DNA from: Pisaster brevispinus
Lineage: Eukaryota; Echinodermata; Asteroidea; Forcipulatida; Asteriidae
Direction of reading: 5' to 3'
Assembly (NCBI GenBank): GCA_023634235.1
Contig: JAMKCF010000016.1
Span: 7,380,866-7,444,865 of the forward strand
Length of the DNA: 64,000 nt
Shown in pieces: positions 48,301 to 61,640 of this stretch (positions are counted from its first letter, which is position 1; each line of letters opens with the position of its first letter). The translations under genes were made by a program, and so were the position numbers. Below the pieces are notes generated by a model, which made no database searches, was not told the DNA's origin, and saw nothing but the letters and a program-made list of their open reading frames with translations.

Positions 48301-50705
48301 AAGATAACATCAAAGACTCCTTAAACATAATTTGGGAAATGTCAATATGCAGATGTTGGTCTGTTTGGAAATGTCAAATAATGTTGTTTGAAAAAAAATA
48401 CATATTTTATACCGCTAGGGGAGACATATCTACATTTTATTACGCATGCCATGTGACGACAAACATTGACTAAAAATAAACCGAAGTCATCAACTGGCCT
48501 GACACCCAGATTCAACAAACACCTCATATTAACATCATATCCTCCTTTCGATCAATCCGAAGGGGACCGACTATATTTAATCCCACAACATAAACCGGAG
48601 ACAATAAACTTTCCTAATCTCCTTCCTGCCTGTGGAACTGAAACACACAAAAAGAACTTCCCAGCAGAGTATATTGTCTTGTAGTTCTTATCAGTAGTCA
48701 TCCCTTGAGAAGTTAGAAGACAAACTAATGGGACGCTCCTATCTAAATACGGAACACATTTCCCGAGGGATGCTGGTCTTGACTCACCCAAGAGCCTGTG
48801 ATCGAACAGGCAATTCCCGACACTTTTCAAAGACAGGATTTTTTTAGAAACTGAGTTTTCGAATAGGTGTTCAAAGAGAACTTTTGGGGAATGTCAACAA
48901 CGTTTTATTTCCTTGCATTACAAGACATATATTTCCACTCCAACAGAGAAAACAAAAACATCAATCCAATCAATAAGGGAATAATTTGAATAATTGGGGG
49001 CGGGAGGTATAGCCAGAAAAGGTAACACTTGTTGTAGGTATGCCCGGACAAACAAAAGCAAAAATGGACTAACATTAACGAGTCGATATTTAATTAAGGA
49101 AGAGTAGACTCTATGTGATCTAAAGTGGCCACAGAGAGAAATGACTTATCACAGTTGAAATGTGTCTATTTAGGAAAACACTTGAAGGGTACCAAAAAGT
49201 ACAGTGCACGTTTGAAAATAGAGAAATCTCAATAAAGGTGAACGCTATGAGGAAGCACCAGGGATTTGAGCGCATTTTCCATCCAGATTTTTGGATGGAT
49301 GATTCGTTAACAATAAAACCAGTAATATTTTATGATCAGTTTTATATAAACAACTCAAATGCTAACACTCGTTGGTACTCGTCAAGAGTTCTTCCCGCGT
49401 ACTGCCTTACTTTTGGAACTCACTATAACTGCATTCTGCTTCCTTGCTTCTTATATAATCAAACTAGTCCCAATGCAAACGCAGTACCAACGGTCATCTT
49501 TCTTCTTTTTGATTTCCTTTTTCTATTATCTCATTCCCTTTTTTTAATCCCACGCATTATCCCACGCATTAAGTGGCCTGTTTTTATAGGACCTTAATGA
49601 TTGAGATATCTACATAAAATAATTGTTAAAAAATAAAAGTTCGATCACTGTTACATGGAGTATTTTCGAAAACGAGTTCACCAAGTATTATCGGTGACGG
49701 TTTTACTTGCTACTTTAAACAGTTGATAATGCAAACAAAGTACTGTAGTATTTTCTGCCATTGAACCGCGAACAAATTAACAGTACTGTACATGTATTGG
49801 CATTGGGTTTACGCAGTATCTTAGCTTCTAAACATTGGTCTAAGTCAAGTCCTACACAATCTTGAAAACAACTCGACATTTTGTTTTCTCGAAACTTACA
49901 ATGCGGGATTATTTGAGGATATTAATATATATCACACGAAACGAAGTCACTTTCTAGCCGACACCCTGATTAAAGTGACGAAAGATAAAGCACGTACGAT
50001 TTACTTAGGATAAATTCAGAACAGAGAACCCGAGTGACGCATTTGTTTCGTTTCAAAACATTGCGACCATGCAACGAGGCTTTCTTTCATCTGAGTGCGC
50101 AATGTTGATAAACTTTGACCTCACTTCAACCCAAGAAGAGTTGGCGAATTCGAGAACAAAAAATACCCTAATCAGAGAGTGATATTAGTCATATCAGAAT
50201 ACATGATGGATTTAGTTGCAAGAAACACGCAAGACTAACCATTTTGGCACGGGACATCCCAACAGCGCGGGCTTTTAGGAAGCGCCCAATTAAGAACAGT
50301 CCCATTTGGGAATTGCGGGAAAGATTTCTTAAACCAGAGCTAATGCACCAACCGTAACGTGTATACGGTTGCACCAAATGTGATGCGTATACGTAGTGGG
50401 AGTTCATCGAGATGGGCTACAAGTGGTGGCAAGTTTCATCGACTGTATGTACCTCTAAATTCAATCTGACAAGTGGAGGGGATTGCACTAATTCAAGATG
50501 ATGGTGTCTATATCCAGAATTGGGATAAGTCTTTCCAATCAGTCACATCTGCCAGTATTATACTTAACAGGTTCCTGTTGTGAATTGCTTTACATGTTTT
50601 TCTCGGTATTCAAAAAAGCATTATACACAGTATTAGTGATCGTTTCAAGCAGGGTTTGCGAGTTTTTCAACATCTTGCTCTCCCTGTTGGTACATGTACA
50701 TGTGT

Positions 50706-50743
50706 ATTCATTCATTCATTCATTCATCCATTCATTCATTCAT
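50706..50743. repeat. (ATTC)n microsatellite
   Basis: About nine ATTC units with one substitution. Confidence 0.92.
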
Positions 50744-51054
50744 AAGGAGTCATGTTATTGACAATCTGTCTGAGTGTCTGAGATTACAGGTCAAGTTAAA
50801 TGAAACTTGTGAACAATTACGGACAAATCAAACAAGTTAATTAAAAAATTGATCGATTTTGAATCCCTGTCAATTAGACGGATTTAAAGTTAGACAACAT
50901 GCAAGAGCAACGATGGAGATAGTTGTGTTAGTATGTCTAGATAAAGCACCAAATGGTAGGCCTACCACTTGAAAATAGGGACATAGATTAGTGTAATACT
51001 CTAAATATTAACAGTCAGAAAAACTTTTATAATAAGCACTGCAGATGTTACATT

Positions 51055-51260
51055 GTATAAACTATTTTGGGATAGGACTCCCTTCGAAGTAATAAGGTGT
51101 GGATTGTTTTTCACCCCAAAATATTTGAACCTGAGAAACGAATCATTCATGACAAGTTTTTTCAAACTTCTGATGGGTTGGTGTCCGTTCGCAAATGCTG
51201 CGGCCAGAGATGCGGTTGGTACCCGGTGTCACCTCACTAAACGTGGACGGTTTTTACGTC
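51055..51260 (-). repeat. Inverted copy of the 32.3 kb dispersed repeat
   Basis: It contains GTGTCCGTTCGCAAATGCTG, CGGCCAGAGATGCGGTTGG and CCTGAGAAACGAATCATTC, the reverse complement of the 32.3 kb element with scattered changes. The left part (CTTCGAAGTAA, CCCCAAAATATTTGAACC) also matches 56950-57030. Confidence 0.7.
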
Positions 51261-51699
51261 CTTGTGAAAATACAGTGAAATTGTTTTGCTGTTCTCTCAG
51301 CAAGTAGACACTTTTTTCAACTGGAGCTTTCACGCGTGAGTTTGATTGCATCTTCCTCCATAATTGTATTTATACATCAGCAATACGTTGACTAAAAACA
51401 ATCAATAATCCTACCTATAAATATATATATTTTTTTAAAGCACGAGCTTTCGTAGCAACAACTACTTCAAGGGGGATTTAAGGTCAAATTCAGTTGCGTG
51501 GTGCATTCATTTGCCAATAGAAAGAGTCGCTAGGAAAGTATGGAAAGTACAAATCTCGTATAATCGCACTTTAAAGTAGAGTAAATTATCACCTTTATGC
51601 GATACTGGAGATTGAAAGTATGACGTCACTGTTGTTCAACAGTAAAATAGGTCTGTACAGTAAACAGGAAGTTTTTGTTTAATTTGGGGGTTTTAGAAA

Positions 51700-51745
51700 A
51701 ACTACGCAGTCAGTTTCCCTTGTGGTTTATTACTTGAAGTTTTCG
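51700..51745 (+). repeat. SINE tail fragment
   Basis: CAGTTTCCCTTGTGGTTTAT followed by TACTTGA matches the 3' body of the SINE copies at 17.2 and 19.0 kb. The tRNA-like head is missing. Confidence 0.65.
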
Positions 51746-53023
51746 TTTGTCAAAACAATTAATTAAATTCAACGCTGTATACTCTGGAATCAAGTGCTAA
51801 AAAGTTTCACACTTAAAAGTTTTTAAAAACATTGACATACTCTGTGAGATTGTGAGGTAAGAGACGTCTATAATCATTGCATTCCTACGGACTTTATCAA
51901 AATGACTGCATTACATAATTTAGTTTGACCCTGGAGCCCCTCTCTGATCAGATTCAAATTTAAAGGGGGCAATCTATGCACAGTCTAAAATAGTTGCTAT
52001 TTCAAAAAGAAGTGGAAAAGAAAATGTTAATAATCCCGAGTCGAGTTGTTCGTTCTTCGATAAGCTCAATGCCAGTACAGACGTCGTACAAACAAGACCA
52101 CCAAACTGAGGCCAAAATGTGAAGCGTGCAAAAAATAGTCACAAGTAAAACAGCCACAACAAGAAAACTGCCGAACAAAAAAAAGTAAGTGCAGTCCCTA
52201 CTGGTGAGGAATTTGACAATTTGACGAGCCCAGCAAAGCCTATGTTAACACTTGTGACTCCAGCATCATCTCGTATTACAAAACCGTCTGAAGCAACGAG
52301 AATCACATGTATATTGATTATGAATTTCTTCGTTTCTACAATGGAAAGGTACTTCAAATATCCACTAACTGAAACAAAATTAGCAACTTTGTTTCTGGTC
52401 GTAGATCATGTGTAAACACAACAGGAGATGTATAAAGTACAAAGAGCGAAACTTGTTTCAAACTTTATCTCAGTATGCATGCCAAGATGTTCAACCTTCA
52501 ATGGTAACTTCTTCCTTGGAGGAAAGACACAAACAAGTTTTCAAAACAAGAGAACATTATCAATGGAAATAAAGCGAACATCTCTGGAAACAAATAAATC
52601 CCGTTTTAAACCCTTTAATCACGTTTTATGCCAGGAAAAGACAGTACAAACTTACTCATTGGTTCGGAAGCAGTACAATGTCGTCTTGTTGTCAAAGCTC
52701 ACGAAGAGACTGGCATACACCGTTGGAAAACTGACTCGAGCTACTAGCATACGACGGCGTCTGTGGTCAACGATGCGTTTACATAAACTGGCCGATAAAC
52801 CGATTACCAGGAGGTCAATCCTGATCCCTTAAACGATTTACAAATCGTCAGCGGATTCAAGCTTTGACTAGAGATTCAGTAACGCAGACGTGACGTTGCC
52901 GGTGATGCTGACGTGCCCAACGGTCGGGTAACGGGGTTCTCTTTCAGCAACGGATCCTGGTGGAATGTCGGTAAACTCACGAACAGCCCCCAAAGTCTTT
53001 CAAACAGTTGACTTTTTTTTCAG

Positions 53024-53323
53024 CCGTTAACTTTGAAGGACGGCCTTGCGGCACGTGGCGTTCTGTCGCAGAGCTTGCTTCGGGATGGACTAAAAGAACG
53101 GGACACACTGCAAGCTATGCCACCGTTGTCGCAGACCCTTCCTTGGAACGTGTTGAAAGCTACACTTGGCTCGTGTAACCGTCGTCTGCGTGTTAATACT
53201 CAGCCTTGTCAAGTCAAATACAAAGCTCCAAGTCAACCATCAGTGGGGGCTCAGTTCCTAAAATGCGAGGAAATGGTCGGGGTTCTTATCGCTAAGGGGC
53301 AGGGGGCGCGGGACAGGAAGTAA
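53024..53323 (+). other. Unrecognised 99-codon open stretch after an acceptor-like site
   Basis: A T-rich tract ending ttttttttcag at 53023 is followed by an uninterrupted plus-strand frame to a TAA at 53321. The reading begins PLTLKDGLAARGVLSQ and ends GQGARDRK. I recognise no domain, and the frame includes no splice donor I would trust before the stop. It could be a terminal exon of an unknown plus-strand gene, a decayed element or chance. Confidence 0.25.
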
Positions 53324-55354
53324 TCAGGCAATGGTTTGGAAGGTCTCTGGGGAACTTGAGGTACAGATCTGTGACCGGTCAATCCAGAAAGGGGGCAGGG
53401 ACCGCGTCCTATGCTTTCTTGAAGCGAAACTACTACAACACAATACTTTTCTTCCTGCTGTGGTGGGTGAAACCTAGTGAGCCAAATTGCAGTTCCGGTC
53501 AGTTGAGAGACGGTTGAAATAAACTCATTTTGGAAGCCGTAGCGTTCCGTTCATCACATCGTCGTGATCTGATAACTTTCTTTTGACTATTTATGATTAG
53601 TGTTTCTCGATCCCATAACTTCACGTTTATGATTGCTGTATCTCGTGTCTGAAACTAATGCAAAGGGGTGTCCAAGATAGGACCACAATTCTGAACATTT
53701 ATCTTTGATGATTTGTTTCACCCTCTCTTCTTACCACCGCACGGGGGCTCGAGTTTTGTGTTGGAGTACTAAGATGGACTCGAGGGTATAAACAACCTCA
53801 CCAGTTGCTTCTTCGAGCGTGCCACAGAGATTGTACTTGCTACGGCTGGTCAAGGTCGGCACCACACATCAACCAACATTTAAACAAAATTGTACTCATG
53901 AAACAGTCGTTATTTACGACAGGGCAAACAAAAAAGTCCTTCTAGAGAAGAATTTCAATGACTACAAATACAGCGATACTGCAAACATAAATGTGTTGTA
54001 TGACATATTTTTTTTCACTTCGATGTGCAGTGTGCATGTGTGACGTCCTTTTTGGGGGAAGTACATGAGGTGCACGAGGCGCCACGGGCTAATTCTGGCC
54101 GATTTAACACAGGCCATTACCGTGGCTTCTGGCCTCTTTTTTCTTCAAAGGCTTGGCTTCACTGTCGCATGGGGCAGGTATTCTCCGTGCATATAACTTC
54201 AGGGTGCTTTTTCACGCGACCCCTTAATGCATGTTTAGCAACCCGTGCATTTCCGCATCCAATAATGCAGCACTGGGAAGAGGCTGGGGAAGGAAGAGAT
54301 TATCTGATTGTATATGGTGTTCCCGTCAGGGGGGAGAAAGCATAATAACAAACGTCTGAAGTGCGTGATGAGTAACATAGGCCAGCTACGTATCAATTAC
54401 TTATCGATATAAACGGAACATTGCTGAGTGTAGGCGTCAGGGGGGTGGGAAACAACTCTAATCGCCATCGATGGATACCAACTTCGGGATGGTTGATACT
54501 TTGTTAAGGCTGATCAATAAAGTTTTTAATCCATTAGTTATTGATAAGTAACAATTCGAGTTACACCATTGACGTACTAGCAAGTAAACGTAATGTGAGT
54601 TCATTCTTCTTGAATTAACTTCAATTAATGGTTGTTGATCTAAACGCATGGAGAACGGAAAGAAACAATTAACATTTGGCTAATTGAAATATTGTATGAT
54701 TTAAAGAGAATGGAAGCAATTTAAAAGTCATCAAATGACCTCAATTCTACAAGCTGTTACAAGTTTCCTCTGACCCCCAGGGAATTTTCTTTGAAGCACT
54801 TCATCACCTCTGATTAAATATTAAATTTAATTTTACAAATACACTCCTAATAAAAGTTGACAACAATTTGTCATACTCTCCTGTGCAACCGCAGCAATGA
54901 AAAGAGATGGATCGTCTTTAACTGAACCTAAGATAACTAGAAGAAATCAGACTACTTTGCCCATCCAGGTTTAATTACGTCGTTACAAGGTTTTCAATCG
55001 AACAAAAACAAGATGGCGGCAGTTACAATAAAGTTTCAGTACTTCATTGATACTTGCCATACTATTCTAGATTATTCAAGGCGAACAATCATTATTGTGA
55101 CGTTCCATGCCCCCCTCCCCCCCCCCAAAAAAAAAAAAAACCCTGACACTTCCCACTAATGGTCAAACTGGGTTTAATCAAATAAATAAGAACTTTCAAA
55201 TAATACCCAAATTTGATAAGCAGTTCAATGTAAAAGTGTATCTGAACATGCAGACATCACGCCACATTGATAGCTTGGCAAAAGGTTTTTTTTTTTTTTT
55301 TACTTTTATATGAATTTTATCTATTTCAGAGAAGTTACAAAAGGTCCGAGTACC

Positions 55355-55735
55355 ATGGACTTAGGGTAGCTCTAAGTACAGCGTCGGGGCAACACTTAGG
55401 AAATAGAGTTGGTGCTACAATTTAGATCTGGCTATATTAAGGACAAGGGTTGAAGCGACACTTGGGACTATAGGGTGGAGCTACATTCAGGTCTGGGCTC
55501 TATTTAAGGTCAGGGTTTGAGTAACATTTTCGGAAAAGGGTTTGGGTGACAACTTAGGTACAGTGTTGGTGCTACACTTAGGTTACGGTTGGTGCTACAC
55601 TGAGAGCGGGTCTACGTTTAGGTTAGGGTAAGAGCCACGAGCCACCGAATTTACGTACAGTGTTGGAGTTAGGCTACATAAAGGGCCAGGAAACATTAAT
55701 GTTTCGGGCTACATTAAGGCTCCGCGCAGATGTCA
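55355..55735 (+). repeat. Degenerate array related to the 7.1 kb tandem repeat
   Basis: Recurring GCTACA-TTTAGGT and GGGTTTGGTG-like strings occur every few tens of bases. It matches the minus-strand sense of the array at 7118-7470, but the period is shorter and the copies are more diverged. Confidence 0.65.
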
Positions 55736-56610
55736 CATTTAGTTTTAACAAACCAGATTATAAATCATACAACAAGGAGGTGAAAATAACTTACACGACC
55801 TTTTTAGCCTATTTATCCTCGGCTGAATATATCAAGTCTTACAAAACAAGACAGTTAAACTCATAATGAGGGTTCTAAACTGTTCTGTCCTTGGTTTATA
55901 ACAAGTCTAGATTCTGGACGACGAAAATAGACACTTGATTAGCCAAATCAACACTTGTACCCCCAGAAGTCGAAGAAAGAAAACAACTGGTGGAGAAATG
56001 CCAGGCAGCAGCCGGGGTCATTAAAACCACAAAAACAACAGGAAAGAATATAAGTTGGACCTGTGCATCGGGCCTTCTTGCTGGGGTTCTCAGACCTAAT
56101 CAATTTGATTAAACGAGACGGTCAGGGACAAGCACCACGTACATATGCATAGCCTACTTCTGATTTTCCTCTCCCTTTTTTAATTTTTTTTTTATTTTGA
56201 GCGAGTGGCTTGAGAAGTAAATATTTGTGAGTAACAGAAAGTGGTAAATGTATCTGCCCTGTCATTATGTGTTAATTCGGCTTAATAAGGACGCGCAATC
56301 AACTTACTGGCCCCTCGAGAGGATGGGTGTAAGGGAATTTTAATTCAGTTGTAAAAGAAGTGGGGTACAAAAACATACAACTGTATTGAATTTCTGTCGT
56401 TAACGTACCTGACAGCTGTCTTAATTAAGATTTATTTGACCATCGAAAGAGAGATTTAACAACTGTTACTTTCAAAACAATCTTATCACCACATCAAAGA
56501 TGGACGACGCTAAATAACCATGCAGGTTATGGAATAGATGAAGCTAAATAACCAGGTTGTTATTAGGCATTATAAACGTATAAAAAATGATGCGTTGTGT
56601 TTTAACCACA

Positions 56611-56789
56611 TACTGCAAAAGCTGAAGTGTTAAAATTGACACCGTGGGTGTTGTCACATGTAGATTCCGAAAAAGAATAGAAACTCACAACATAGGTTGT
56701 TATTAGTGTTTAATTTTGAATCTCTCTGGATATCTAACAATGTGATAGCACCCATGGTGTCAATGTTAACACCCCAGTTTTTGCAGTGC
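56611..56789. mobile_element. Non-autonomous element with CTGCAAAA terminal inverted repeats, copy 1
   Basis: The left arm starts CTGCAAAAGCTGAAGTG and runs through TTGACACCGTGGGTGTTG to GTCACAT. The right arm is its reverse complement, with about 40 of 47 bases matching (ATGTGATAGCACCCATGG to TTTTTGCAG). The short centre has no coding sequence. This fits a MITE; the parent transposon family is not recognised. Confidence 0.8.
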
Positions 56790-56938
56790 ATTAACAAGCT
56801 TTAAACTTGTACCCACTAGAACAAAGACAATTATCAGAGAAACTTGATTGAAACGTTCAGCAATCACTCTTAAAATTTAATAGTTAAAAAAAAATGATCA
56901 GCTTATTAGACATTATCTTTTGATATTAAAAAGCATTT

Positions 56939-57235
56939 TTAGAAACACTTCACTTCGAAGTAAGTGTGGTTATGTAAAACAAAACAAAAAATCAACTTTT
57001 ATACCCCAAAATTTAAATCTGAGAAGCGTTACGGTCAGAACCGTTGCTCGGATTGTGTATTCCTGTATGGATTATTCTTCCTGCGTGGACAAATTCGCTC
57101 CGGATTTTCTGCGATATCTCAAAAACCTGACCACCTTTTGAAATGAAATTTTCACAGGTTAGTGTTATTTTATATATTGACATTTTAGGATTAAAACAAT
57201 GAAAGGGTTCAAAAAATCAAAGGTTTACTTTGCCT
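56939..57235 (+). repeat. Dispersed repeat between the two CTGCAAAA elements
   Basis: It contains CTTCGAAGTAAGTGTGG, CCCCAAAATTTAAATCTGAG and a GC-richer middle. The first 90 bp match 51070-51145, so it belongs to a dispersed family. Confidence 0.55.
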
Positions 57236-57259
57236 TTTAAATGTATAGTGTTGGGTACG

Positions 57260-57473
57260 CTGCAAAAAAAAATGGGGTGTTAAAATTTACACCATGAGTG
57301 TTGTCGCATATCGATACCAAAAAGAACCACAGTTAACATACAGCATAGGGTGTTAAATATCACCAATTTCTGCCAACACATTTACATTGGATGGTGTTAA
57401 TTTTGATTCTCTCTTAGGTATCTAAATGTGACAAAACCGATTGTGTAAATTTTAACACTCCTGTTTTTTGCAG
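57260..57473. mobile_element. Non-autonomous element with CTGCAAAA terminal inverted repeats, copy 2
   Basis: It has the same terminal strings (CTGCAAAA and TTTTTTGCAG), the same GGGGTGTTAAAATTTACACC and TGTTGTCGCATAT order, and a longer centre with extra GTGTTAA motifs. It lies 470 bp from copy 1. Confidence 0.8.
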
Positions 57474-57648
57474 TGTGTTAGTGTTACTTTTACGTTAAGC
57501 TTTGGACAGATCCTATGTATATGCATAGTTTTGAGAAGGTGTTCCAGCAGCCGTGCAGCTAGAAGTGTCTCAGTGCTGATGTCATTGCAAACAAACTGAA
57601 ATTAACAACCCCACTGCCTCAATGTTCTCCCCTTTCCCGGCCCTGTAG

Positions 57649-57970
57649 ACCACCCCCGTTCCAGACACTAACCTCCGTGTACGAACACGCCTTAAGACAT
57701 CTGCAGCGTAGCGAGAACCTAGCCACACCCGGGTGGTACAGGCACGAGAACCGCGGCATCGTGGACGGATAAACCTGGTACATCGTCAACATACGGCAGC
57801 ATGATTCTTACACTCTGAAAACAATCCGCATCTTGTTTTCCTCCCCACCGTACAAACCAAAGTCGTCGGGGGTTCCGAAGCAGCTCTTTCCCCCGTCGTA
57901 TGATCGCCTCGATACGCTACACCGGCAGTACTTCCCCGGACTTCATATCCACTGTGATTCACATAAGTAA
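57649..57970 (+). pseudogene. Possible decayed coding stretch with one in-frame stop
   Basis: An excellent acceptor-like tract (ctcccctttcccggccctgtag) ends at 57648. The plus-strand frame that follows reads PPPFQTLTSVYEHALRHLQR and onward for about 107 codons to a TAA at 57968, broken by a single in-frame TAA at 57770. Composition is richer in GC and CpG than the surroundings. I do not recognise the protein. The opposite strand also has an open frame ending MRIVFRV before a stop, so strand is uncertain. It may be a relic exon, a retroelement fragment or a conserved non-coding block. Confidence 0.3.
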
Positions 57971-59015
57971 TTCACGATATAAAAAAAATGATCAGAAAAC
58001 ACCGAGTGCCGAGTGAAGTATATACACTTTGACGACAGCAGATCCGGAGGCAATTTTTGTCAAGCAGTGGATTTATCGTAGATACATGACTCGGGATGTT
58101 CCACTGTGTACGATGGGAAATTATCTTCAACTCATTGATTTGTTTGTATTATGCAGCGTGTGTACTGAGCACCATTTCTTTCATTATACACGACGAATGA
58201 TCAATGTCTTTTTCTCATACCTAGCGGGCAATATAGGGAAGGATATATTTTATAATGAAGTGTACTGTATAAATGTAGTTGATGGTAGCCATTCTAGATA
58301 TTTGACATGCAATTAATTACGCATCATTTTTATTAATCCATGAACAGCACGTGTATTAGGCAAAATTGTCCTTCTTCTTCTTTTTTTTTTTCTTCTTTTT
58401 TTTTTTTTTTTTGGTCAACAATTGACACAATTCAACTTCCAAATGAAAGGCCCCTAGGCCTATGTAAAAAATTAAAACAATTATTTTTAAAAAACCTTAA
58501 ATAAATTCTGGGGACTGATTTTCAATGAGGATTAAAGCCTTGCCCCTTTGCTAAAGTCCACTTTTGGATCCAATGGAGGGAAAGAGAAGGGTGGGGCAGT
58601 CCTAGACAAATTTGAAACATCTTTGGAAAAAGAGTTTTGAAGTAAGCTTTTTGGAGCTTGTGGTCACAGCTGCAACCCAAACCAGCTGGCATGTTTATGA
58701 AAGTTTGATTTCTCATTTTTTCCCCATCTCTTTCTCTTCTAGAAGTGATTGTCAATCCTCACCTCACATCACGCATTTCAAAGTCCCATAGATAATATCA
58801 ACTGACATGCTATTTGGCAGACGTTTCCTGCTGCATTTACGCGGGATTCGGGACAATTTGTACGGTTCCGGACTTCAAAGTTGCGACAGCCGGAATGGGT
58901 TCCGTAAGCCAGCTGACGGCCTGGCGATAGTGCATCGCTAGAGGTTGAAATCCGTCATTCTCGAGCCTGTTGATTTGAACAGGTATACCCAGACATCACA
59001 ACAATTATGGTGGCT

Positions 59016-59272
59016 TTCAGAGCACATCGAAAATGTATATTTACGTATCACTGTTAATACGTAAATACTCATGGTTTGTGCCCCTCACAAAATTATTCAC
59101 GTAAAACATTAACGTAAACATTTACAATTTGGGCCGTTTCGCGAGTTTTAACGTAAATATTTACGTGAGCAATCATGATTTGTTCCCAAATTCGCAAACA
59201 TGTACGTAAACCCTTACGTAGAAATTATGTAAAATATTTACGTGAGTATTTGTGATTTGGGGAAACAAATCG
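59016..59272. repeat. ACGT-core-rich degenerate array
   Basis: Nine ACGT cores, most as TTACGTA or ACGTAAA, occur between 59043 and 59243, with GATTTG-type spacers in between. One unit is the palindrome ACGTAAATATTTACGT at 59151-59166. It looks like a degenerate inverted or tandem repeat, and it also resembles a cluster of bZIP (PAR/CREB-type) sites. Confidence 0.65.
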
Positions 59273-59735
59273 TTTATATTTAGGTATGTTCCACGTCCCT
59301 TTAGAATCACATACAAATCTTGAATTAGTGTAAGTTTTACAGACCAATCATCCAAAGCCATGCTTTTACACTTTTTGTCCAGCTTCAACCTGAACGGTTC
59401 TTTGTATTTGTTTGTTTCATTTCCGTTTGTGTTTACGTAACTTTTACTTAATTGTGTTATTTTTTACATGTATACAAAAAAGTTCAATGTTCAATGTTAC
59501 CCAATCATGTGCAATTCCAGATACTCATGTCGTCGGTTATTATGTGTAAAAACATGTTTTTCAAATAAAAACAGTAATACGACTGCATCCGGGTTAATGT
59601 TCTTTGAGCACATTGGTATATTTTCAATAACTTATAACTTGTAATTTTGCTTTACTTGATAAATCGTCTCCTTATCTTTACAAACACGAGTATGACAGTT
59701 TCTCTTTCAATCATTACAAACATTTATTTTTTATA

Positions 59736-59770
59736 TAGTAAACCACAAGGGAAACTGACATGGTAGACTG
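59736..59770 (-). repeat. SINE tail fragment, inverted
   Basis: The minus strand reads CAGTTTCCCTTGTGGTTTAC, the same tail as the other copies. No head is visible. Confidence 0.55.
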
Positions 59771-61214
59771 GATTAATTTTTGGGCGAACCCCCAAATTCA
59801 ACTCCGTTTTTATGAACGAGTTCCAGCAGCTGAGAAAATCCTGCGATCAACAATATTGCTTCATCCAGTATGGAGCTAAGAAACTCCAGCGTCACTTTAA
59901 CTTTTAAATCAGAGACTTTTCTGGGTTCGCGCACTTGTTATCAAAGCTAACGCTGGCGCGATTGCCGTTGTGTTCTGTTCTTAATCACACTTGTTCTTCT
60001 TCTTCTCTTACGGACAGGTACCGGCAGCTGCGTGAAACAGAACAATAATTGACCCGCAGTAGGAATCCGTGTCAACCATAGCAGTATGTCAGTCGTCGCA
60101 TACAAGCTGGAGTCCACACAACAAGCAAACAAGTAAGGGGCGGAAGGAAGCAACGAATGAGGCAAATTAGACCCCCTCTAACCTCTGAATATCAACATGT
60201 TATTATTCTTTCCATTGCCCTATATTAACATAATCCCCCCCCCCACCATGCGCTACCCGACTTTCTTTTTTTTCTTGACGCGCCCTCAAGTGGTGACTTC
60301 TGTCTAGGGTCATGAAAAAGATCTTCGCATGGTTAACAACCTCTGTTGCGGGCTGCATGTCTTCTTGAATTTAGTAGACGCCATTTTGAAAGACACATTG
60401 TCAACGCGTAGCAAAAGGAGTATGCAATGAATGAATTGACATAATATAGGCATGAACAATCTTTAGGAATAAAAGAACAAACTTCTTGATAAATCAGAAT
60501 TCCTTCTTCCGTTCACGAAGTACTTCACAATATTTTGTTTCTTCTTTTTTCCCGAGTTTTAAAATGGCTGCCGCTTGTGTGTAACGACTTTGTGGTCTAA
60601 CACAACTTCTCAAAAAAATATATATAAGTATTTTTATTTTTTATTTTTTTGCAATAAATTTGAGCAACAACTTCAGTCTCCGGAAAATTAACAACTATGC
60701 AGCACTAGGCTATACTGGAATGCGGTACAGTGCGGTGTCACACAGCCACAAGGTGCAAGTGGAGAAGGAACGTTAGGAGACAGAGACAAATACAGTTGGC
60801 AAAATCCAGCAACAAAAAACTGAGGGCTCTTTTAAAACTTGGCTTGAAGATTTAGAGTGATTCTGGCACCGACATCTGTTAGTGGTTTATGGGTGATGAG
60901 CTGTAAACCGACGTGTTATCTACTTGTGTAACAAATGTTGCTGGCTGGACGGCAATCTGAAGTATATTCGGTTGATTATTATACATTACTTGTTGATTCT
61001 CTAATTTTGTAAATCGAAGAATTTGTACCGAGCGGTTGCAACCGCAAATGCAATGCTTGAGATTTGCTCAGGTGGCGCGTACAAATATTAATACCAAAAT
61101 CGTCTTTAATATTCAACAAGATCGCAGCAAATATAAAATAAACAATCACACGTCAGCTTGATGATTTTTTAATACGGAGGTAATTTTTAAGCTCAACACA
61201 GAAAACTGATGTTT

Positions 61215-61640
61215 ACCAAATGAAGGTTACCAACCAAAATACCATGTCATGTTTACCATATGTGACTGGTATTCTGCTGATTATATATGCAAAATATAAT
61301 AATGTTAATTACTATTGTCTGCTTGAGCTCATATGAGGTTGGACCCTGGGCCTAATTTCCTGTTAAAATAACTATTATAAATATTACACTTACAAGAAAA
61401 AAGATTACCAGCCAAAACACCATGACACATATTCCATTTTGGTATCCTGCCTACTTTTGCTCAGTAGGAAATTGTTGAGCACTATCTGCTTCTAAGCATC
61501 TCTATCCGGTTGGGCCCAAGGCCTAATTTTATAGAACACAAAAGTAACCAGAATATGCTTACCAGAAAAATTCCAGCCAATATACTAAGTCACATGTTCC
61601 TTATTTGTGACTGGTATCCTGTTTGGTGGGATGTTTGTGT
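61215..61640 (+). repeat. Three diverged units of the ATGAAATTGGGC-family repeat in a row
   Basis: TTACCAGCCAAAACACCATG-type starts recur near 61227, 61405 and 61572, with GTGACTGGTATCCTG and GGGCCTAATTT between them. The spacing of roughly 165-180 bp suggests tandem growth of one element. Confidence 0.65.
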
